DNA of 64,000 nucleotides from Hydractinia symbiolongicarpus (lineage: Eukaryota; Cnidaria; Hydrozoa; Anthoathecata; Hydractiniidae). The notes under the pieces are model-generated. The model worked only from the letters and a program-made list of their open reading frames with translations, made no database searches and was not told the origin of the DNA. This document shows positions 24,654-36,800 of the stretch, one piece after another (the first letter of the stretch is position 1; every line of letters starts with the position of its first letter). The translations under genes and the position numbers were made by a program. The stretch covers positions 36,297,851-36,361,850 of the forward strand of contig NC_079877.1 in the NCBI RefSeq assembly GCF_029227915.1, read 5' to 3'.

Positions 24654-27600
24654 GCGTCTCATCAAAAATGAAAACATTTTTGAAAACTACAAGTCTCATG
24701 CGTTTTAGTGGTGAAAAAATAATTTAAAAAATCGTTCGGGAAATGAGTTTACTCCCTGGTTACTTTCTTCGTATACCTTTGGCTATAAGGGCTGAGTCCG
24801 GGAATTACGGGAATTCGCTGGTTTTCGTTTGCCGGCGATTAAACTTCTTTTATTCAGCGTCTCATCAAAAATAAAAACATTTTTGAAAACTACAAGTCTC
24901 ATGAGTTTTAGTGTTGAAAAAATAATTTAAAAAACCGTTCGGGAAATGAGTTTACTCCCTGGGTACTTTCTTTGTATACCTTTGGCTATACGGGCCGAGT
25001 CCGGGATTTACGGGAATTCGCGGGTTTTCGTTTGCCGGCGATTAAACTTCTTTTATTCAGCGTCTCATAAAGAATGAAAACATTTTTGAAAACTACAAGT
25101 CTCTTGCGTTTTATTGGCGAAAAAATAATTTAAAAAATCGTTCTGGAAATGAGTTTACTCCCTGAGTACTTTCTTTGTATACTTTTGACTATACGAGCCG
25201 AGTCCGGAATTTACAAGAAATCGCGCGTTTTCGTTTGCCGGCGATTAAACTTCTTTTATTCAGCGTCCCATCAAAATTTAAAACATTTTTGAAAACTACA
25301 AGTCTCATGCGTTTTAGTGGTGAAAAAATAATTTAAAAAATCGTTCGGGAAATGAGTTTACTCCCTGGGTAGTTTCTTTGTATACTTTTGACTATACGGG
25401 CCGAGTCCGGGATTTACGGGAAATCGCGGGTTTTCGTTTGCCAGCGATTAAACTTATTTTATTCCGCGTCTCATCAAAAATGAAAACATTTTTGAAAACT
25501 ACAAGTCTCATGCGTTTTAGTGGTGAAAAGATAATTTAAAAAATCGTTCTGGAAATGAGTTTACTCACAGGGTACTTTCTTTGTATATATTCGACTATAC
25601 GGGCCAAGCCCGGGATTTACGGGAAATCGCGCGTTTTCGTTTGCCGGCGATTAAACTTCTTTTATTCAGCGTCCCATCAAAAATTAAAACATTTTTGAAA
25701 ACTACAAGTCTCATGCGTTTTAGTGGTGATAAAATAATTTAAAAAATCGTTCGGGAAATGAGTTTACTCCCTGGGTAGTTTCTTTGTATACTTTTGACTA
25801 TACGGGCCGAGTCCGGGATTTACGGGAAATCGCGGGTTTTCGTTTGCCAGCGATTAAACTTCTTTTATTCCGCGTCTCATCAAAAATGGATACATTTTTG
25901 AAAACTACAAGTCTTATGCGTTTTAGTGGTGAAAAAATAATTTAAAAAATCGTTCGGGAAATGAGTTAAACTCCCTGGGTAGTTTCTTTGTATATTTTTG
26001 ACTATACGGGCCGAGTCCGGGATTTACGGGAAATCGCGGGTTTTCGTTTGCCAGCGATTAAACTTATTTTATTCCGCGTCTCATCAAAAATGAAAACATT
26101 TTTGAAAACTACAATTCTCATGCGTTTTATTGGCGAAAAAATAATTTAAAAAATCGTTCTGGAAATGAGTTTACTCCCTGAGTACTTTCTTTGTATACTT
26201 TTGACTATACGAGCCGAGTCCGGAATTTACAAGAAATCGCGCGTTTTCGTTTGCCGGCGATTAAACTTCTTTTATTCAGCGTCCCATCAAAAATTAAAAC
26301 ATTTTTGAAAACTACAAGTCTCATGCGTTTTAGTGGTGAAAAAATAATTTAAAAAATCGTTCGGGAAATGAGTTTACTCCCTGGGTAGTTTCTTTGTATA
26401 CTTTTGACTATACGGGCCGAGTCCGGGATTTACGGGAAATCGCGGGTTTTCGTTTGCCAGCGATTAAACTTCTTTTATTCCGCGTCTCATCAAAAATGAA
26501 AACATTTTTGAAAACTACAAGTCTCATGCGTTTTAGTGGTGAAAAGATAATTTAAAAAATCGTTCTGGAAATGAGTTTACTCACAGGGTACTTTCTTTGT
26601 ATATATTCGACTATACGGGCCAAGCCCGGGATTTACGGGAAATCGCGCGTTTTCGTTTGCCGGCGATTAAACTTCTTTTATTCAGCGTCCCATCAAAAAT
26701 TAAAACATTTTTGAAAACTACAAGTCTCATGCGTTTTAGTGGTGATAAAATAATTTAAAAAATCGTTCGGGAAATGAGTTTACTCCCTGGGTAGTTTCTT
26801 TGTATACTTTTGACTATACGGGCCGAGTCCGGGATTTACGGGAAATCGCGGGTTTTTGTTTGCCAGCGATTAAACTTCTTTTATTCCGCGTCTCATCAAA
26901 AATGAAAACATTTTTGAAAACTACAAGTCTTATGCGTTTTAGTGGTGAAAAAATAATTTAAAAAATCGTTCGGGAAATGAGTTAAACTCCCTGGGTAGTT
27001 TCTTTGTATATTTTTGACTATACGGGCCGAGTCCGGGATTTACGGGAAATCGCGGGTTTTCGTTTGCCAGCGATTAAACTTATTTTATTCCGCGTCTCAT
27101 CAAAAATGAAAACATTTTTGAAAACTACAATTCTCATGCGTTTTAGTGGTGAAAAGATAATTTAAAAAATCGTTCTGGAAATGAGTTTACTAACAGGGTA
27201 CTTTCTTTGTATATATTCGACTATACGGGCCAAGCCCAGGATTTACGGGAAATCGCGCGTTTTGGTTTGCCGGCGATTAAACTTCTTTTATTCAGCGTCC
27301 CATCAAAAATTAAAACATTTTTAAAAACTACAAGTCTCATGCGTTTTAGTGGTGATAAAATAATTTAAAAAATCGTTCGGGAAATGAGTTTACTCCCTGG
27401 GTAGTTTCTTTGTATACTTTTGACTATACGGGCCGAGTCCGGGATTTACGGGAAATCGCGGGTTTTCGTTTGCCAGCGATTAAACTTCTTTTATTCCGCG
27501 TCTCATCAAAAATGAAAACATTTTTGAAAACCACAAGTCTTATGCGTTTTAGTGGTGAAAAAATAATTTAAAAAATCGTTCGGGAAATGAGTTTACTCCC

Positions 27601-30600
27601 TGGGTAGTTTCTTTGTATACTTTTGACTATACGGGCCGAGTCCGGGATTTACGGGAAATCGCGGGTTTTCGTTTGCCAGCGATTAAACTTCTTTTATTCC
27701 GCGTCTCATCAAAAATGAAAACATTTTTGAAAACTACAAGTCTTATGCGTTTTAGTGGTGAAAAAATAATTTAAAAAATCGTTCAGGAAATGAGTTTACT
27801 CCCTGGGTAGTTTCTTTGTATACTTTTGACTATACGGGCCGAGTCCGGGATTTACGGGAAATCGCGGGTTTTCGTTTGCCAGCGATTAAACTTATTTTAT
27901 TCCGCGTCTCATCAAAAATGAAAACATTTTTGAAAACTACAAGTCTCATGCGTTTTAGTGGTGAAAAGATAATTTAAAAAATCGTTCTGGAAATGAGTTC
28001 ACTTACAGGGTACTTTCTTTGTATATATTCGACTATACGGGCCAAGCCCGGGATTTACGGGAAATCGTTGGTTTTCGTTTGCCGGCGATTAAACTTCTTT
28101 TATTCAGCGTCTCATCAAAAATGAAAACATTTTTGAAATCTACAAGTCTTATGCGTTTTAGTGGTGAAAAAATAATTTAAAAAATCGTTCGGGAAATGAG
28201 TTTACTCCCTGGGTAGTTTCTTTGTATACTTTTGACTATACGGGCCGAGTCCGGAATTTACAAGAAATCGTGCGTTTTCGTTTGCCGGCGATTAAACTTC
28301 TTTTATTCAGCGTCCCATCAAAATTTAAAACATTTTTGAAAACTACAAGTCTCATGCGTTTTAGTGGTGAAAAAATAATTTAAAAAATCGTTCGGGAAAT
28401 GAGTTTACTCCCTGGGTAGTTTCTTTGTATACTTTTGACTATACGGGCCGAGTCCGGGATTTACGGGAAATCGCGGGTTTTCGTTTGCCAGCGATTAAAC
28501 TTATTTTATTCCGCGTCTCATCAAAAATGAAAACATTTTTGAAAACTACAAGTCTCATGCGTTTTAGTGGTGAAAAGATAATTTAAAAAATCGTTCTGGA
28601 AATGAGTTTACTCACAGGGTACTTTCTTTGTATATATTCGACTATACGGGCCAAGCCCGGGATTTACGGGAAATCGCGCGTTTTCGTTTGCCGGCGATTA
28701 AACTTCTTTTATTCAGCGTCCCATCAAAAATTAAAACATTTTTGAAAACTACAAGTCTCATGCGTTTTAGTGGTGATAAAATAATTTAAAAAATCGTTCG
28801 GGAAATGAGTTTACTCCCTGGGTAGTTTCTTTGTATACTTTTGACTATACGGGCCGAGTCCGGGATTTACGGGAAATCGCGGGTTTTCGTTTGCCAGCGA
28901 TTAAACTTCTTTTATTCCGCGTCTCATCAAAAATGGATACATTTTTGAAAACTACAAGTCTTATGCGTTTTAGTGGTGAAAAAATAATTTAAAAAATCGT
29001 TCGGGAAATGAGTTAAACTCCCTGGGTAGTTTCTTTGTATATTTTTGACTATACGGGCCGAGTCCGGGATTTACGGGAAATCGCGGGTTTTCGTTTGCCA
29101 GCGATTAAACTTATTTTATTCCGCGTCTCATCAAAAATGAAAACATTTTTGAAAACTACAATTCTCATGCGTTTTATTGGCGAAAAAATAATTTAAAAAA
29201 TCGTTCTGGAAATGAGTTTACTCCCTGAGTACTTTCTTTGTATACTTTTGACTATACGAGCCGAGTCCGGAATTTACAAGAAATCGCGCGTTTTCGTTTG
29301 CCGGCGATTAAACTTCTTTTATTCAGCGTCCCATCAAAAATTAAAACATTTTTGAAAACTACAAGTCTCATGCGTTTTAGTGGTGAAAAAATAATTTAAA
29401 AAATCGTTCGGGAAATGAGTTTACTCCCTGGGTAGTTTCTTTGTATACTTTTGACTATACGGGCCGAGTCCGGGATTTACGGGAAATCGCGGGTTTTCGT
29501 TTGCCAGCGATTAAACTTATTTTATTCCGCGTCTCATCAAAAATGAAAACATTTTTGAAAACTACAAGTCTCATGCGTTTTAGTGGTGAAAAGATAATTT
29601 AAAAAATCGTTCTGGAAATGAGTTTACTCACAGGGTACTTTCTTTGTATATATTCGACTATACGGGCCAAGCCCGGGATTTACGGGAAATCGCGCGTTTT
29701 CGTTTGCCGGCGATTAAACTTCTTTTATTCAGCGTCCCATCAAAAATTAAAACATTTTTGAAAACTACAAGTCTCATGCGTTTTAGTGGTGATAAAATAA
29801 TTTAAAAAATCGTTCGGGAAATGAGTTTACTCCCTGGGTAGTTTCTTTGTATACTTTTGACTATACGGGCCGAGTCCGGGATTTACGGGAAATCGCGGGT
29901 TTTTGTTTGCCAGCGATTAAACTTCTTTTATTCCGCGTCTCATCAAAAATGAAAACATTTTTGAAAACTACAAGTCTTATGCGTTTTAGTGGTGAAAAAA
30001 TAATTTAAAAAATCGTTCGGGAAATGAGTTAAACTCCCTGGGTAGTTTCTTTGTATATTTTTGACTATACGGGCCGAGTCCGGGATTTACGGGAAATCGC
30101 GGGTTTTCGTTTGCCAGCGATTAAACTTATTTTATTCCGCGTCTCATCAAAAATGAAAACATTTTTGAAAACTACAAGTCTCATGCGTTTTAGTGGTGAA
30201 AAGATAATTTAAAAAATCGTTCTGGAAATGAGTTTACTCACAGGGTACTTTCTTTGTATATATTCGACTATACGGGCCAAGCCCGGGATTTACGGGAAAT
30301 CGCGCGTTTTCGTTTGCCGGCGATTAAACTTCTTTTATTCAGCGTCCCATCAAAAATTAAAACATTTTTGAAAACTACAAGTCTCATGCGTTTTAGTGGT
30401 GATAAAATAATTTAAAAAATCGTTCGGGAAATGAGTTTACTCCCTGGGTAGTTTCTTTGTATACTTTTGACTATACGGGCCGAGTCCGGGATTTACGGGA
30501 AATCGCGGGTTTTTGTTTGCCAGCGATTAAACTTCTTTTATTCCGCGTCTCATCAAAAATGAAAACATTTTTGAAAACTACAAGTCTTATGCGTTTTAGT

Positions 30601-31357
30601 GGTGAAAAAATAATTTAAAAAATCGTTCGGGAAATGAGTTAAACTCCCTGGGTAGTTTCTTTGTATATTTTTGACTATACGGGCCGAGTCCGGGATTTAC
30701 GGGAAATCGCGGGTTTTCGTTTGCCAGCGATTAAACTTATTTTATTCCGCGTCTCATCAAAAATGAAAACATTTTTGAAAACTACAATTCTCATGCGTTT
30801 TAGTGGTGAAAAGATAATTTAAAAAATCGTTCTGGAAATGAGTTTACTAACAGGGTACTTTCTTTGTATATATTCGACTATACGGGCCAAGCCCGGGATT
30901 TACGGGAAATCGCGCGTTTTGGTTTGCCGGCGATTAAACTTCTTTTATTCAGCGTCCCATCAAAAATTAAAACATTTTTAAAAACTACAAGTCTCATGCG
31001 TTTTAGTGGTGATAAAATAATTTAAAAAATCGTTCGGGAAATGAGTTTACTCCCTGGGTAGTTTCTTTGTATACTTTTGACTATACGGGCCGAGTCCGGG
31101 ATTTACGGGAAATCGCGGGTTTTCGTTTGCCAGCGATTAAACTTCTTTTATTCCGCGTCTCATCAAAAATGAAAACATTTTTGAAAACTACAAGTCTTAT
31201 GCGTTTTAGTGGTGAAAAAATAATTTAAAAAATCGTTCGGGAAATGAGTTTACTCCCTGGGTAGTTTCTTTGTATACTTTTGACTATACGGGCCGAGTCC
31301 GGGATTTACGGGAAATCGCGGGTTTTCGTTTGCCAGCGATTAAACTTCTTTTATTCC
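24654..31357 (+). repeat. Large segmental HOR, copy 1 (6,704 bp, 33 monomers)
   Basis: Landmarks recur 6,704 bases later in copy 2. Examples are cttcgtatacc (24,771 and 31,475), the rare aaatggatac (25,887 and 32,591; 28,934 and 35,638) and gagttcacttac (27,997 and 34,701). Inside, aaatggatac also repeats at 3,047 (15 monomers), so the block is itself a near-doubling. It begins with flank-type monomers and continues with A/B/C trimers. Near 29,880-30,490 it has two copies of the trimer containing cgcgggtttttg where copy 2 has one, so this copy is one 610-bp trimer longer. Confidence 0.82.
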
Positions 31358-33279
31358 GCGTCTCATCAAAAATGAAAACATTTTTGAAAACTACAAGTCT
31401 CATGCGTTTTAGTGGTGAAAAAATAATTTAAAAAATCGTTCGGGAAATGAGTTTACTCCCTGGTTACTTTCTTCGTATACCTTTGGCTATAAGGGCTGAG
31501 TCCGGGAATTACGGGAATTCGCTGGTTTTCGTTTGCCGGCGATTAAACTTCTTTTATTCAGCGTCTCATCAAAAATAAAAACATTTTTGAAAACTACAAG
31601 TCTCATGAGTTTTAGTGTTGAAAAAATAATTTAAAAAACCGTTCGGGAAATGAGTTTACTCCCTGGGTACTTTCTTTGTATACCTTTGGCTATACGGGCC
31701 GAGTCCGGGATTTACGGGAATTCGCGGGTTTTCGTTTGCCGGCGATTAAACTTCTTTTATTCAGCGTCTCATAAAGAATGAAAACATTTTTGAAAACTAC
31801 AAGTCTCTTGCGTTTTATTGGCGAAAAAATAATTTAAAAAATCGTTCTGGAAATGAGTTTACTCCCTGAGTACTTTCTTTGTATACTTTTGACTATACGA
31901 GCCGAGTCCGGAATTTACAAGAAATCGCGCGTTTTCGTTTGCCGGCGATTAAACTTCTTTTATTCAGCGTCCCATCAAAATTTAAAACATTTTTGAAAAC
32001 TACAAGTCTCATGCGTTTTAGTGGTGAAAAAATAATTTAAAAAATCGTTCGGGAAATGAGTTTACTCCCTGGGTAGTTTCTTTGTATACTTTTGACTATA
32101 CGGGCCGAGTCCGGGATTTACGGGAAATCGCGGGTTTTCGTTTGCCAGCGATTAAACTTATTTTATTCCGCGTCTCATCAAAAATGAAAACATTTTTGAA
32201 AACTACTAGTCTCATGCGTTTTAGTGGTGAAAAGATAATTTAAAAAATCGTTCTGGAAATGAGTTTACTCACAGGGTACTTTCTTTGTATATATTCGACT
32301 ATACGGGCCAAGCCCGGGATTTACGGGAAATCGCGCGTTTTCGTTTGCCGGCGATTAAACTTCTTTTATTCAGCGTCCCATCAAAAATTAAAACATTTTT
32401 GAAAACTACAAGTCTCATGCGTTTTAGTGGTGATAAAATAATTTAAAAAATCGTTCGGGAAATGAGTTTACTCCCTGGGTAGTTTCTTTGTATACTTTTG
32501 ACTATACGGGCCGAGTCCGGGATTTACGGGAAATCGCGGGTTTTCGTTTGCCAGCGATTAAACTTCTTTTATTCCGCGTCTCATCAAAAATGGATACATT
32601 TTTGAAAACTACAAGTCTTATGCGTTTTAGTGGTGAAAAAATAATTTAAAAAATCGTTCGGGAAATGAGTTAAACTCCCTGGGTAGTTTCTTTGTATATT
32701 TTTGACTATACGGGCCGAGTCCGGGATTTACGGGAAATCGCGGGTTTTCGTTTGCCAGCGATTAAACTTATTTTATTCCGCGTCTCATCAAAAATGAAAA
32801 CATTTTTGAAAACTACAATTCTCATGCGTTTTATTGGCGAAAAAATAATTTAAAAAATCGTTCTGGAAATGAGTTTACTCCCTGAGTACTTTCTTTGTAT
32901 ACTTTTGACTATACGAGCCGAGTCCGGAATTTACAAGAAATCGCGCGTTTTCGTTTGCCGGCGATTAAACTTCTTTTATTCAGCGTCCCATCAAAAATTA
33001 AAACATTTTTGAAAACTACAAGTCTCATGCGTTTTAGTGGTGAAAAAATAATTTAAAAAATCGTTCGGGAAATGAGTTTACTCCCTGGGTAGTTTCTTTG
33101 TATACTTTTGACTATACGGGCCGAGTCCGGGATTTACGGGAAATCGCGGGTTTTCGTTTGCCAGCGATTAAACTTATTTTATTCCGCGTCTCATCAAAAA
33201 TGAAAACATTTTTGAAAACTACAAGTCTCATGCGTTTTAGTGGTGAAAAGATAATTTAAAAAATCGTTCTGGAAATGAG

Positions 33280-33482
33280 TTTACTCACAGGGTACTTTCT
33301 TTGTATATATTCGACTATACGGGCCAAGCCCGGGATTTACGGGAAATCGCGCGTTTTCGTTTGCCGGCGATTAAACTTCTTTTATTCAGCGTCCCATCAA
33401 AAATTAAAACATTTTTGAAAACTACAAGTCTCATGCGTTTTAGTGGTGATAAAATAATTTAAAAAATCGTTCGGGAAATGAG
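33280..33482 (+). repeat. Representative A-type monomer (203 bp)
   Basis: One example of the A type that makes up about a third of the central core. The unit is phased to begin at tttact. Diagnostic states are tcacagggtac in place of tccctgggtac, gtatatattcgac in place of gtatacttttgac, ccaagcccggg, cgcgcg in place of cgcggg (losing the fourth GGG run), cccatcaaaaattaaaac before the T5 tract, and gataaaataattt. It contains a TTCG-N6-CGGG motif (33310-33323) and a CCCGGG palindrome (SmaI site). It is followed by a B type and then a C type, and this order repeats through much of 21.3-61 kb. Confidence 0.85.
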
Positions 33483-33505
33483 TTTACTCCCTGGGTAGTT
33501 TCTTT

Positions 33506-33523
33506 GTATACTTTTGACTATAC
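33506..33523. other. GTATA/TATAC dyad (example copy)
   Basis: Inverted arms GTATA (33506-33510) and TATAC (33519-33523) flank an 8-base loop. The arms stay intact in nearly all monomer types even though the loop changes between types (cttttgac, ctttggct, attcgac forms). Conservation of the arms with a variable loop is visible by eye but could also be chance in so similar a family. Confidence 0.55.
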
Positions 33524-33556
33524 GGGCCGAGTCCGGGATTTACGGGAAATCGCGGG
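33524..33556 (+). other. Four-GGG tract, near G-quadruplex motif (example copy)
   Basis: Four GGG runs at 33524-33526, 33535-33537, 33544-33546 and 33554-33556 are separated by loops of 8, 6 and 7 bases on the + strand. The first loop is one base over the usual 1-7 limit of the canonical motif, and all loops fit relaxed definitions. B and C monomers keep all four runs. A types (cgcgcg) and the cgttgg class lose the fourth. The block is 64% GC within an otherwise AT-rich monomer. Confidence 0.55.
33537..33551. other. GATTT/AAATC dyad in the GC-rich block (example copy)
   Basis: Inverted arms GATTT (33537-33541) and AAATC (33547-33551) enclose ACGGG. In one monomer class, seen for example at 6721-6735, both arms have changed to GAATT and AATTC, keeping the pairing and creating an EcoRI site. 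Other classes change only one arm, so maintenance of pairing is suggestive rather than proven. Confidence 0.55.
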
Positions 33557-33599
33557 TTTTTGTTTGCCAGCGATTAAACTTCTTTTATTCCGCGTCTCA

Positions 33600-33621
33600 T
33601 CAAAAATGAAAACATTTTTGA
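33600..33621. other. Conserved hairpin/dyad motif (example copy)
   Basis: Inverted repeat with 9-base arms TCAAAAATG (33600-33608) and CATTTTTGA (33613-33621) around an AAAA loop. It occurs about once per monomer, at consensus positions 5-26. In A-type monomers, and in those with aaaataaaaac, only the loop-closing G-C pair is lost, leaving an 8-bp stem with a 6-base loop. Two minor classes break it: cataaagaatg damages the left arm and cattcctg damages the right arm; both are common at 7-17.5 kb. Short dyads of this kind have been described as a feature of centromeric DNA; a function here is not shown. Confidence 0.75.
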
Positions 33622-33685
33622 AAACTACAAGTCTTATGCGTTTTAGTGGTGAAAAAATAATTTAAAAAATCGTTCGGGAAATGAG

Positions 33686-33889
33686 TTAAACTCCCTGGGT
33701 AGTTTCTTTGTATATTTTTGACTATACGGGCCGAGTCCGGGATTTACGGGAAATCGCGGGTTTTCGTTTGCCAGCGATTAAACTTATTTTATTCCGCGTC
33801 TCATCAAAAATGAAAACATTTTTGAAAACTACAATTCTCATGCGTTTTAGTGGTGAAAAGATAATTTAAAAAATCGTTCTGGAAATGAG
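33686..33889 (+). repeat. Representative C-type monomer (204 bp)
   Basis: The C type is the third member of the core trimer and is one base longer than the norm because tttactcc has become ttaaactcc. Other diagnostic states are gtatatttttgac, gccagcgattaaacttattttattccgcg, acaattctcatgcg in this copy, and gaaaagataattt followed by cgttctgg. The extra base makes the A-B-C trimer 610 bp. It explains why many larger HOR periods here are a multiple of 203 plus a few bases (for example 3,047 = 15x203+2). Confidence 0.82.
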
Positions 33890-36800
33890 TTTACTAACAG
33901 GGTACTTTCTTTGTATATATTCGACTATACGGGCCAAGCCCGGGATTTACGGGAAATCGCGCGTTTTGGTTTGCCGGCGATTAAACTTCTTTTATTCAGC
34001 GTCCCATCAAAAATTAAAACATTTTTAAAAACTACAAGTCTCATGCGTTTTAGTGGTGATAAAATAATTTAAAAAATCGTTCGGGAAATGAGTTTACTCC
34101 CTGGGTAGTTTCTTTGTATACTTTTGACTATACGGGCCGAGTCCGGGATTTACGGGAAATCGCGGGTTTTCGTTTGCCAGCGATTAAACTTCTTTTATTC
34201 CGCGTCTCATCAAAAATGAAAACATTTTTGAAAACTACAAGTCTTATGCGTTTTAGTGGTGAAAAAATAATTTAAAAAATCGTTCGGGAAATGAGTTTAC
34301 TCCCTGGGTAGTTTCTTTGTATACTTTTGACTATACGGGCCGAGTCCGGGATTTACGGGAAATCGCGGGTTTTCGTTTGCCAGCGATTAAACTTCTTTTA
34401 TTCCGCGTCTCATCAAAAATGAAAACATTTTTGAAAACTACAAGTCTCATGCGTTTTAGTGGTGAAAAAATAATTTAAAAAATCGTTCGGGAAATGAGTT
34501 TACTCCCTGGGTAGTTTCTTTGTATACTTTTGACTATACGGGCCGAGTCCGGGATTTACGGGAAATCGCGGGTTTTCGTTTGCCAGCGATTAAACTTATT
34601 TTATTCCGCGTCTCATCAAAAATGAAAACATTTTTGAAAACTACAAGTCTCATGCGTTTTAGTGGTGAAAAGATAATTTAAAAAATCGTTCTGGAAATGA
34701 GTTCACTTACAGGGTACTTTCTTTGTATATATTCGACTATACGGGCCAAGCCCGGGATTTACGGGAAATCGTTGGTTTTCGTTTGCCGGCGATTAAACTT
34801 CTTTTATTCAGCGTCTCATCAAAAATGAAAACATTTTTGAAATCTACAAGTCTTATGCGTTTTAGTGGTGAAAAAATAATTTAAAAAATCGTTCGGGAAA
34901 TGAGTTTACTCCCTGGGTAGTTTCTTTGTATACTTTTGACTATACGGGCCGAGTCCGGAATTTACAAGAAATCGCGCGTTTTCGTTTGCCGGCGATTAAA
35001 CTTCTTTTATTCAGCGTCCCATCAAAATTTAAAACATTTTTGAAAACTACAAGTCTCATGCGTTTTAGTGGTGAAAAAATAATTTAAAAAATCGTTCGGG
35101 AAATGAGTTTACTCCCTGGGTAGTTTCTTTGTATACTTTTGACTATACGGGCCGAGTCCGGGATTTACGGGAAATCGCGGGTTTTCGTTTGCCAGCGATT
35201 AAACTTATTTTATTCCGCGTCTCATCAAAAATGAAAACATTTTTGAAAACTACAAGTCTCATGCGTTTTAGTGGTGAAAAGATAATTTAAAAAATCGTTC
35301 TGGAAATGAGTTTACTCACAGGGTACTTTCTTTGTATATATTCGACTATACGGGCCAAGCCCGGGATTTACGGGAAATCGCGCGTTTTCGTTTGCCGGCG
35401 ATTAAACTTCTTTTATTCAGCGTCCCATCAAAAATTAAAACATTTTTGAAAACTACAAGTCTCATGCGTTTTAGTGGTGATAAAATAATTTAAAAAATCG
35501 TTCGGGAAATGAGTTTACTCCCTGGGTAGTTTCTTTGTATACTTTTGACTATACGGGCCGAGTCCGGGATTTACGGGAAATCGCGGGTTTTCGTTTGCCA
35601 GCGATTAAACTTCTTTTATTCCGCGTCTCATCAAAAATGGATACATTTTTGAAAACTACAAGTCTTATGCGTTTTAGTGGTGAAAAAATAATTTAAAAAA
35701 TCGTTCGGGAAATGAGTTAAACTCCCTGGGTAGTTTCTTTGTATATTTTTGACTATACGGGCCGAGTCCGGGATTTACGGGAAATCGCGGGTTTTCGTTT
35801 GCCAGCGATTAAACTTATTTTATTCCGCGTCTCATCAAAAATGAAAACATTTTTGAAAACTACAATTCTCATGCGTTTTATTGGCGAAAAAATAATTTAA
35901 AAAATCGTTCTGGAAATGAGTTTACTCCCTGAGTACTTTCTTTGTATACTTTTGACTATACGAGCCGAGTCCGGAATTTACAAGAAATCGCGCGTTTTCG
36001 TTTGCCGGCGATTAAACTTCTTTTATTCAGCGTCCCATCAAAAATTAAAACATTTTTGAAAACTACAAGTCTCATGCGTTTTAGTGGTGAAAAAATAATT
36101 TAAAAAATCGTTCGGGAAATGAGTTTACTCCCTGGGTAGTTTCTTTGTATACTTTTGACTATACGGGCCGAGTCCGGGATTTACGGGAAATCGCGGGTTT
36201 TCGTTTGCCAGCGATTAAACTTATTTTATTCCGCGTCTCATCAAAAATGAAAACATTTTTGAAAACTACAAGTCTCATGCGTTTTAGTGGTGAAAAGATA
36301 ATTTAAAAAATCGTTCTGGAAATGAGTTTACTCACAGGGTACTTTCTTTGTATATATTCGACTATACGGGCCAAGCCCGGGATTTACGGGAAATCGCGCG
36401 TTTTCGTTTGCCGGCGATTAAACTTCTTTTATTCAGCGTCCCATCAAAAATTAAAACATTTTTGAAAACTACAAGTCTCATGCGTTTTAGTGGTGATAAA
36501 ATAATTTAAAAAATCGTTCGGGAAATGAGTTTACTCCCTGGGTAGTTTCTTTGTATACTTTTGACTATACGGGCCGAGTCCGGGATTTACGGGAAATCGC
36601 GGGTTTTTGTTTGCCAGCGATTAAACTTCTTTTATTCCGCGTCTCATCAAAAATGAAAACATTTTTGAAAACTACAAGTCTTATGCGTTTTAGTGGTGAA
36701 AAAATAATTTAAAAAATCGTTCGGGAAATGAGTTAAACTCCCTGGGTAGTTTCTTTGTATATTTTTGACTATACGGGCCGAGTCCGGGATTTACGGGAAA

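Larger units (their letters stand above)
33483..33685 (+). repeat. Representative B-type monomer (203 bp)
   Basis: The B type follows A in the core trimer. Diagnostic states are tccctgggtag (g in place of c after gta), gtatacttttgac, ccgagtccggg, cgcgggtttt, gccagcg in place of gccggcg, cttttattccgcg, and cttatgcg in place of ctcatgcg. It keeps all four GGG runs and the full 9-bp hairpin stem. This copy has cgcgggtttttg rather than the more usual cgcgggttttcg, a change shared with a few related HOR copies and useful as a lineage tag. Confidence 0.83.

Noticed and set aside
33309-33322. A Pol III B box (GTTCGANNC-like) in attcgactatac.
   Set aside because: The first G and the final C do not match and I saw no convincing A box upstream, so there is no support for a tRNA-like or SINE-derived promoter.
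33309-33324. A true CENP-B box.
   Set aside because: Spacing between TTCG and CGGG is six, not seven, so it does not meet the consensus. Kept only as a near match in the findings.
33600-33700. Intrinsically curved DNA from phased A-tracts.
   Set aside because: A and T runs are plentiful around the hairpin and the aataatttaaaa stretch, but their spacing is nearer 6-7 or 13 bases than a steady 10-11, so helical phasing is not supported by eye.
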